NCBI GenBank assembly: GCA_030593645.1
Contig: JAUVGT010000026.1
Coordinates: 1 to 20,622, forward strand
DNA: 20,622 nucleotides
From: Deltaproteobacteria bacterium
Lineage (GTDB): Bacteria; Desulfobacterota; Desulfobacteria; Desulfobacterales; JAUVGT01
Reading direction: 5' to 3'
Both the position numbers and the translations under genes were made by a program. This document shows, in pieces, positions 15,770 through 20,622 of this stretch; position 1 is the stretch's first letter; each line of letters opens with the position of its first letter. The notes under the pieces are model-generated. The model did not search any database. It saw only the letters and a list, made by a program, of their open reading frames with translations, and was not told the origin of the DNA.

Positions 15770-16006
15770 ATGCAAAAACTGTGCACTATAAAGGAATTTA
15801 TTAATATAAGTAGTATTTCCAGACAATTAGATGCAATTGACGGGATCAAAACTCAGATGAATTATGAAATCAGTTTACCAATTACTATGTACCCTGCACC
15901 ACAATGTGAAATTATTTACATGCTTCATCCCATACTTAATCCTTTCCAAAAAATAAAAAACTCAAATAAGTATAGATTAGCTGAGTATTTGATCAAGTCG
16001 GTTTGA
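15770..16006 (+). CDS. Doubtful small hypothetical ORF
   Basis: 78 codons from an ATG with AAGG eleven bases upstream. The product has no recognised motif, signal peptide or membrane helix and runs against the direction of the surrounding operon. In DNA this AT-rich a frame of this size may well be chance. Confidence 0.18.
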   Translation: MQKLCTIKEFINISSISRQLDAIDGIKTQMNYEISLPITMYPAPQCEIIYMLHPILNPFQKIKNSNKYRLAEYLIKSV

Positions 16007-16042
16007 TTTAATGGAAAATACAGGTGAGTCAATATAAAAACG

Positions 16043-16177
16043 ATGGTCCTGGTGACACTGGGGGTGGGATACTCTATTTTTATCACACCAATCCTGCCGA
16101 ATAGTGAATGGGGAGTACAATTATCGGGAATACAGTATAAGATACCTGATAAAAACAGGAAAATATCAATGGATTGA
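16043..16177 (+). CDS. Doubtful 44-codon ORF with hydrophobic N-terminus
   Basis: An ATG frame of 44 codons ending in TGA at 16175-16177. The first 18 residues are hydrophobic (MVLVTLGVGYSIFITPIL), then a polar part follows. AGGTGA lies at 16022-16027, 15 bases upstream and too far to be a normal ribosome-binding site. It could be a fragment of a lost membrane or secreted protein gene, or chance. Confidence 0.18.
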   Translation: MVLVTLGVGYSIFITPILPNSEWGVQLSGIQYKIPDKNRKISMD

Positions 16178-16186
16178 ATTTATATA

Positions 16187-17059
16187 TTATTGTTGTATTG
16201 CATTTTTTTGATCTGATTCTTCAATGCTTTCATTAGTAGATCCTATATGGGCTTCAGCTTTTTGAACAAGTTCTTCAAAGGTAAGAGACTCATCAGGAAA
16301 GGAGGCTGTTCCACTTGATATTGAAACATTTAAATGTTCTGTGGCCGAAGCTTGTATTCTATCGGCCAGATTTTTGAAGCGTAAGGATGACGTTTCCGGA
16401 CAAACTAAAACAAACTGACCCTTTTCACGCTGTTCAATCACTATATCTGTACGGCGTACTATATCACTGATCAAATGCCCCAATCTGGCAAATACATAAT
16501 GAATTATAATAGCTTGCTGAACTTCTTTCACAATCCGGGTTAATACAAGTCTGATCGATATCGGTTCAGGTTTAATAATTATCACGCTGAGCGGCCGACC
16601 TGTTCTGCGGCTGCGGATCATCTCAGTCTGTATCTCTTTTTCAGCATCCGGCATCGGTTTTGCGCGGCTTCTAATACCTGATAGCAAGATATTTTCCACC
16701 GCTTCTTCAAATTCTCTTACCGCGTTCGAAAATCTGTATGAAAGCCAGACAAGGATTGTTAGCAGGGTTATTTCAGTAATACTGATATAAGTATAGATCC
16801 CACCGATAAAAGGACGGGTGTCAAAAAGAAATGCCTTACAAACTAAGTAAATTCCAATGCATATGATAGACGTGCCTGTTACAGAAAAACGCCACGTCCG
16901 CGGCAAAAGAATGATTATAATTACACTGATAATCCCAAAAGCATAAACAAACGAACTGATATTTATGATATTCACCCGACCAAAATCCAGCCGCTCAATA
17001 TTGAAAAATATTGTTAAATAAATCAACAGACAGATGGTAGACCATTTTAAGTTTTTCAT
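16187..17059 (-). CDS. Membrane protein with degenerate GGDEF domain (possible c-di-GMP receptor)
   Basis: 290 residues. Four hydrophobic segments (about 7-20, 33-53, 60-78, 86-108) lead through a short linker to a GGDEF-like domain (about 140-275). Landmarks of that domain are EMIRSRRTGRPLSVIII at its start, PETSSLRFKNLADRI (221-235), VSISSGTASFP (245-255) and FEELVQKAEA (261-270). The catalytic signature is replaced by EKGQF (212-216) and the usual metal-binding Asp and substrate Asn segment (D-x-D...ND) is missing, so diguanylate cyclase activity is not expected. An RxxD motif (R202-D205) remains just before the signature, the place of the c-di-GMP inhibitory site, although six rather than five residues intervene. 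In the Pel system PelD uses just such a membrane-bound degenerate GGDEF with RxxD to sense c-di-GMP. The ATG overlaps the stop of the kinase-like gene (ATGA), so the two are coupled. Confidence 0.75.
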   Translation of the reverse strand: MKNLKWSTICLLIYLTIFFNIERLDFGRVNIINISSFVYAFGIISVIIIILLPRTWRFSVTGTSIICIGIYLVCKAFLFDTRPFIGGIYTYISITEITLLTILVWLSYRFSNAVREFEEAVENILLSGIRSRAKPMPDAEKEIQTEMIRSRRTGRPLSVIIIKPEPISIRLVLTRIVKEVQQAIIIHYVFARLGHLISDIVRRTDIVIEQREKGQFVLVCPETSSLRFKNLADRIQASATEHLNVSISSGTASFPDESLTFEELVQKAEAHIGSTNESIEESDQKNAIQQ

Positions 17060-17874
17060 ATCATTTGATATATAAGAGATGGTATATAATATTTCTGTTT
17101 ATTTAGAATAACTCCCAATACGTTTCCCCCCACTTTATTTATTTTGTCTTTTAAATTATCCACAATCGGCCATCGCGTCGTTTCAGCTTTTACTACCAAA
17201 ACGACACCATCGACATAACGGGAAACAGCTACACCATCAAAAGAGCGGTTTGCCGGAGGGGAATCGACTAAAACCAAATCAAATTGATCCTTCAACTTAT
17301 CAATGAATTTACTGATATGCGGTGAATTGAAAATTATAGATAAGGATGATCCAAGCTTAGAAACAGGACCTACAAATAAGCTGGAATCATCGACCTGATT
17401 GAAAAATCGATTCACTGCACCCCGCCCATTAATAAATGACATCAAATTATCTTCCTGTTCCTTGGGAGTCAGGATAGAACTGTTCTGGTGCAGATCTGAA
17501 TCCAGCAACAGTACAGATTTACCAAATATTACAGCCGAAATCTTTGCAAATTCACGGATTAATGTAGTTGTTCCTTCTGCGTCACGGGACCCCATGAATT
17601 GGATTATTCTTTTCCCTTTCGATGAGAATGCGCTATCTATTGTGTGATAAAAACCAACCATTTCATCTTCAATGTCTATCTGGCTTTTCATCAAGTCGGT
17701 TTTAGCAGACGCAATAACATCTTGATCACGATCCTTTTTGCCATGTTCCAATTCAGCCATTGCATCCCTTTTTTTGGATCCATCATTGGCACTGACTGTC
17801 TGGCTTCTTTTCGTTTCAGCTTTATTGCTTTTCCCTGTTTCCGATTTTTTCATCACTTTATGCCGCTTTTCCAA
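17056..17874 (-). CDS. CpsD/BY-kinase-like ATPase with altered Walker A
   Basis: 272 residues, the cytoplasmic partner expected for the separate Wzz-like protein encoded just upstream (57 bases between genes). The N-terminal 60 residues are Lys/Ser-rich and probably disordered. The ATPase domain has GSRDAEGTTT at 95-104 at the Walker A place, LLLDSDL (122-128, Walker A') and LVLVDSPPA (200-208, Walker B), then VDGVVLVVKAETT and VGGNVLGVILNKQKYY, all typical of BY-kinases. The Walker A Lys is Thr102, so normal ATP hydrolysis or autophosphorylation is in doubt; EGTST-type variants seem to occur in EPS clusters, so this may be a functional subgroup. The C-terminus has only three Tyr (262, 263, 269), not a long Tyr cluster. 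The start is TTG at 17874, supported by GGGAG eight bases upstream. The stop overlaps the next gene by 4 bases. Confidence 0.82.
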   Translation of the reverse strand: MEKRHKVMKKSETGKSNKAETKRSQTVSANDGSKKRDAMAELEHGKKDRDQDVIASAKTDLMKSQIDIEDEMVGFYHTIDSAFSSKGKRIIQFMGSRDAEGTTTLIREFAKISAVIFGKSVLLLDSDLHQNSSILTPKEQEDNLMSFINGRGAVNRFFNQVDDSSLFVGPVSKLGSSLSIIFNSPHISKFIDKLKDQFDLVLVDSPPANRSFDGVAVSRYVDGVVLVVKAETTRWPIVDNLKDKINKVGGNVLGVILNKQKYYIPSLIYQMI

Positions 17875-17931
17875 TTTTATTACTCCCGCTAATAATGAAT
17901 CTCATTAGTGATATAAATGGGCAGAATTAGA

Positions 17932-19410
17932 TTATAATTCTTTATTTGTATCGTTCTTATTATTTTCTTTGTCACCGACTATGGCCAGAACCGGCAGGTT
18001 CAAATGTTTCTCCACACTTTTTATGGAATTTAATCCCTGGCTTAAATATTCTTTGAAAAAAGCAACGCCTAAACCTCCAAATAATCCAAGCATAAACCCG
18101 ATCAAAATATTCAGCTTTTTTTTGGGTTTGATCGGTTTTGTCGGTATTGCGCCCGTCTGCACCACCCGGATATTGGTCATTTTTTGACGATCCATTTCAT
18201 CTAATATCCGGTTTTCTTCCAGCTTCGTTCGATAGGTTTGATAGTTCTGCTCATTATTGATCAACTCACGTTTAAGATTTCTAAGTTCCCGTTCACCTGA
18301 TGTAAGCGTTTGAAGTTCCTGGTCAACATCTTTAAGCTGTCTTTCAAGGACGGAAGCTTTACCTTTCTGAGCTTTCAGGTCAGCCTTAGTCTGAACAATC
18401 GCTTTTACCAGTACATGATACATTTCACTCTTTCCGGCTTGTAGCTTTGCCCTTTTTCCGCCCTTTTCCTGTTTTTTCAAAAATTCTTTTACAACTTCAA
18501 TTCTACGACGGACATTAACTACTTTGGGATTATTTTGGTTGAGCTTTCCAAGCAGCTCCTGCTCTTCAAGTTTCAGGGAAAGCAGTTCTTTCTTTGCATT
18601 ATCAATAATTTCATACCTGTCTGTTTCTGTAAAGAGGGGGTTGGAACCAAACATTGCCTGCATTTGATTTTTCAAATATTTTAACCTTTCTTCCAGCGCT
18701 ACGATCTGACTTTGTGAATCCTTGATTGATGCACTTGAATTGGCACGCTGTCTCAGAAGAATTAGCAATTGTTCCTGATGGGAGAAAATTTGCTTATTCT
18801 GCTTAAACGTTTCGATTTTAATTTCTGATTCCTCAAGGCGGTTTTGATAATATATTGCTTTCTCTTCGAGAAAAGCAGAAGTTTTAGGATCTTTAAATGT
18901 CTTCAAATGCTTTTCCTGAAACAGATCAACCATCAAATTAACTACTTCGGCTGCTGTTTTCGGGTTACCGTGCTGAAACGCGATACGAATGATATTGGAG
19001 TTTTTTGCACCAAGGACTGATAGGTTTTTACTGCACTTCTGTACTGCCGCATTTATCAAAGATATGCCCGACTGCTGGTTTTTATACAAATCAGGATAAA
19101 GCTTTTCAACTCCTATCTTTTTAATAAGTTGTCTATGCAGATCATGGCTGGTTATGATTTCAATTTCGGCATTTATAATTCCATCTCTGCTAAAATATGT
19201 TGATGTGCTCCTGACATTGCCGACTTCGGGTTGATATACATATGACCTACCGAATTTTACTAAAAGTATCGAACTTGCTTCATAAACAGGAGACATTATC
19301 AATGTCATCATTGTAACAGTAGCAAGGGTGCCCAGCAGTACACCAAAAATACTGAATTTATGCTTAAAAAAAACCGTTAATATATACCTGATATTGGCAG
19401 AACTTTTCAT
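17932..19410 (-). CDS. Wzz/GumC-type polysaccharide co-polymerase (chain-length determinant)
   Basis: 492 residues. A membrane helix near 18-40 is followed by the Wzz domain (SPVYEASSILLVKF and a periplasmic part to about 160), a long heptad-like region (about 165-415) rich in Glu, Gln, Lys and Leu, and a Pro-rich segment IPTKPIKPKKK (422-432). That segment leads into the second membrane helix (about 433-452) with the GxxxG pattern GFMLGLFGGLG. The ending SVEKHLNLPVLAIVG is typical of the cytoplasmic tail. No kinase domain is fused; the ATPase is the next gene. It would sit in the inner membrane, control polymer length with the Wzy-like protein and bridge to the export lipoprotein. The ATG at 19410 has GGAG seven bases upstream. 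It is the second gene of the operon. Confidence 0.92.
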   Translation of the reverse strand: MKSSANIRYILTVFFKHKFSIFGVLLGTLATVTMMTLIMSPVYEASSILLVKFGRSYVYQPEVGNVRSTSTYFSRDGIINAEIEIITSHDLHRQLIKKIGVEKLYPDLYKNQQSGISLINAAVQKCSKNLSVLGAKNSNIIRIAFQHGNPKTAAEVVNLMVDLFQEKHLKTFKDPKTSAFLEEKAIYYQNRLEESEIKIETFKQNKQIFSHQEQLLILLRQRANSSASIKDSQSQIVALEERLKYLKNQMQAMFGSNPLFTETDRYEIIDNAKKELLSLKLEEQELLGKLNQNNPKVVNVRRRIEVVKEFLKKQEKGGKRAKLQAGKSEMYHVLVKAIVQTKADLKAQKGKASVLERQLKDVDQELQTLTSGERELRNLKRELINNEQNYQTYRTKLEENRILDEMDRQKMTNIRVVQTGAIPTKPIKPKKKLNILIGFMLGLFGGLGVAFFKEYLSQGLNSIKSVEKHLNLPVLAIVGDKENNKNDTNKEL

Positions 19411-19497
19411 CCATCATCTCCAAAAAAATCATTGTTTTTTATTAGTTGTAATTCAAGATGAGCTTGAAAAAGAGAACTATCTCTAAAATGAACTTGG

Positions 19498-20136
19498 TTA
19501 CCGGCCTTTCATTTTTTTCTGAACATAAATAACATCCATGGGCGACAGTAGAATATCCTGGTTTGTGTCCGTACCGTCAATTACTTTTTCCAGGTTTAAA
19601 TGAATAACCTGCGGTTGACTGTCTGATACCCGGCGAATAACTACTACTGTATCTATGCGTGCAGAATTTTGAAAACCTCCTGCCAGTGCAACGGCCTGGA
19701 GAACAGTGAGTTTCCCCTGTAGTATAATCTCTGTTGATTTTTGAACCGCACCAGTAACATAGATTTTCTGTGAACTAAAAGAGCGAACAATCACCGTTAT
19801 TTTTACTTGTTTAAATTCAGTACGATACATTTTCATCAAAGTATCAGTCAATTCAGCTGGGGTTCGATCGGCAGCGATTACCTCATGGGCCAAATGTAGA
19901 GAAACAAGTCCATCCGGCCGAACCGGAATTTTTTCATTTAGCTCGGGGTTATAAAAAAATTTGATATCCAGTACATCACCCGGCTGGATTCTATAGACCG
20001 GTTGAGGATATGGGATAGAAGGCAGCGGCTTTTTCACTCTGGGAGCACAGGATATGAGTAATGATATTATTAAAAAGCATGCAATGATTAATGTGGTTCC
20101 AACAGGGCTAAAATTGTTTTTTCGGCAAAAATACAT
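19498..20136 (-). CDS. Wza-like polysaccharide export lipoprotein, short form
   Basis: 212 residues from ATG at 20136, chosen because GGAGAA lies just upstream (GGAG nine bases before it); the frame also opens with TTG at 20151, which would use up that ribosome-binding site. The signal peptide has R5-K6, a hydrophobic stretch (11-29) and a lipobox LLIS with Cys30, so it is a predicted lipoprotein. The mature part starts with YRIQPGDVLDIKFFYNPELN (48-67), the polysaccharide export (PES) domain, then a single SLBB-like domain, QKIYVTGAVQKSTEIILQGKLTVLQAVALAGGF (about 123-155). E. coli Wza is about 380 residues with more repeats and a C-terminal helix that makes the outer-membrane pore. That helix is absent here, as in the short EpsE/exosortase-type proteins, so another outer-membrane component may be needed. 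First gene of the operon, with its own promoter 26 bases upstream. Confidence 0.9.
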   Translation of the reverse strand: MYFCRKNNFSPVGTTLIIACFLIISLLISCAPRVKKPLPSIPYPQPVYRIQPGDVLDIKFFYNPELNEKIPVRPDGLVSLHLAHEVIAADRTPAELTDTLMKMYRTEFKQVKITVIVRSFSSQKIYVTGAVQKSTEIILQGKLTVLQAVALAGGFQNSARIDTVVVIRRVSDSQPQVIHLNLEKVIDGTDTNQDILLSPMDVIYVQKKMKGR

Positions 20137-20161
20137 AAACAAGTTCTCCAATATGATCTAA

Positions 20162-20189
20162 TTTATATCAATGGCTGTTCTCATGTCAA
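20162..20189 (-). promoter_or_regulatory. Strong sigma70-type promoter of the minus-strand export operon
   Basis: On the minus strand a perfect TTGACA (20189-20184) and TATAAA (20167-20162, five of six) are separated by 16 bases. Transcription would begin near 20155, leaving a leader of about 20 bases that contains the GGAG ribosome-binding site of the lipoprotein gene. This also argues for the ATG at 20136 as the start. Confidence 0.7.
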
Positions 20190-20528
20190 TTATATAACCC
20201 GGAGCCTGAAAAATCTTTGATCCTCATAACCGCGTCCAGTCAAGATGTTCAAAGACAGTATTTTTAATATGAAGACTGTCGAGTTCATATAAACCATCCC
20301 AAATGTAGCAATTAATATGCCATGATTAATGAGAATTCTATCTGATTTCAATGAAATACTCAAACATTCATGTTTATGACCGGTTGCGTGTGAGTAGATT
20401 CTCTTAAACCTGAAAGGTTATGAAGGGAATGACATTGAGGAAGCGGATTTCGTCCATGTTTAATACCAATGACTATCAAGTATGCATACCATATCTATTT
20501 GTTTTTAATTATGATATTAGTTTAACAC

Positions 20529-20554
20529 TTGAGTTCGCTTATAAGTGAACTCAA
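20529..20554. promoter_or_regulatory. 26-bp near-perfect palindrome, probable operator
   Basis: Arms TTGAGTTC and GAACTCAA enclose a centre whose CTTA/TAAG is also self-complementary, with a single G/T mismatch pair. There is no loop and no following T-run, so a dimeric DNA-binding protein is a better explanation than a terminator. It lies about 340 bases upstream of the lipoprotein promoter and may serve that operon or a gene beyond the window. Confidence 0.5.
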
Positions 20555-20622
20555 TGTAACCGCATCTCACCTTCAACCATTAATAGAGTAATATGATCAG
20601 AAAAAATTCCTTAACCCCACGT

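Larger units (their letters stand above)
15663..16186. other. Gap within the minus-strand polysaccharide operon
   Basis: About 470-520 bases separate the phosphoglycosyl transferase from the degenerate-GGDEF gene, unlike the 4-90-base spacing upstream. No terminator is evident. A weak minus-strand promoter (TTGCAT at 15775-15770, TATATC at 15751-15746, 18-base spacing) could restart transcription. Two small plus-strand open frames lie antisense to the operon at 15770-16006 and 16043-16177. The region may be the scar of a lost gene. Confidence 0.45.
20137..20622. other. Upstream control region of the export/initiation operon
   Basis: About 485 bases without a convincing gene. It holds the promoter at 20162-20189, a small AACCT-gaa-AGGTT dyad at 20407-20419 and the 26-base palindrome at 20529-20554. 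A 40-codon frame at 20429-20551 has only a badly spaced AAGGG and is probably not a gene. I found no sigma54 -24/-12 pattern on either strand. Confidence 0.6.

Noticed and set aside
16145..16159. CCTG/CAGG hairpin after the degenerate-GGDEF gene as a terminator
   Set aside because: Only a 4-bp stem with a 7-base loop and no T-run on the minus strand.
20429..20551. 40-codon plus-strand frame near the right end
   Set aside because: The AAGGG is only one or two bases from the ATG, the product is unrecognised and the frame runs into the palindrome.
20137..20622. Sigma54 promoter of the kind found before some EPS operons
   Set aside because: No GG-N10-GC core with TGGCAC/TTGCA context was found on either strand, while a good sigma70 promoter is present.

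Overview
The window is a surface or extracellular polysaccharide (EPS/capsule-type) biosynthesis locus on an AT-rich bacterial chromosome (roughly 38-40% G+C by eye). It lies directly downstream of a chromosomal arginine-biosynthesis gene, argJ, whose last 76 codons open the window. The gene set is the Wzx/Wzy-dependent kind: lipid-linked repeat-unit assembly, flipping, polymerisation, chain-length control and outer-membrane export. An outer-membrane export lipoprotein with a lipobox implies a Gram-negative (diderm) host. The style of the proteins suggests Desulfobacterota/deltaproteobacteria or a relative, but no taxonomic marker in the window proves this.

Layout, left to right. (1) 3-233: 3' end of argJ (+). 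(2) 602-2838 (+): a hexapeptide-repeat O-acetyltransferase, then a Wzy/ligase-type polymerase. (3) 2833-4996 (-): a NodB-type polysaccharide deacetylase and a FemAB/CelD-type GNAT acyltransferase. The deacetylase 3' end overlaps the polymerase 3' end by 6 nt. (4) 5653-7335 (+): a secreted right-handed beta-helix protein, read toward (5) 7373-8857 (-), a Wzx-type flippase. (6) 9205-12371 (+): a small unrecognised membrane protein with a GEEISWGQR signature, then two GT4 glycosyltransferases. (7) 12436-20136 (-): the export and initiation operon. In transcription order this is a short Wza-like lipoprotein, a Wzz/GumC-type co-polymerase, a BY-kinase-like ATPase without the Walker A lysine, a membrane protein with a degenerate GGDEF domain, a 0.5-kb gap, the initiating phosphoglycosyl transferase, a GT4 and a membrane GT2. 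(8) 20137-20622: the upstream regulatory region, with a near-consensus sigma70 promoter and a 26-bp palindrome.

How it would work together (inference from families): the phosphoglycosyl transferase loads the first sugar phosphate onto undecaprenyl phosphate. Three GT4 enzymes and one GT2 enzyme extend the unit. The O-acetyltransferase and the GNAT enzyme may decorate it. Wzx flips it and Wzy polymerises it. The Wzz-like protein with its separate ATPase sets length, the Wza-like lipoprotein exports, and the deacetylase and beta-helix protein may modify the product outside the cytoplasm. The degenerate GGDEF protein keeps an RxxD inhibitory-site motif but has lost the catalytic signature, so it looks like a c-di-GMP receptor comparable in logic to PelD. 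That is the most interesting regulatory hypothesis here.

I see no tRNA, rRNA, CRISPR array, intact insertion sequence or convincing intrinsic terminator. Several start codons were moved from the longest possible ORF on ribosome-binding-site and overlap evidence.
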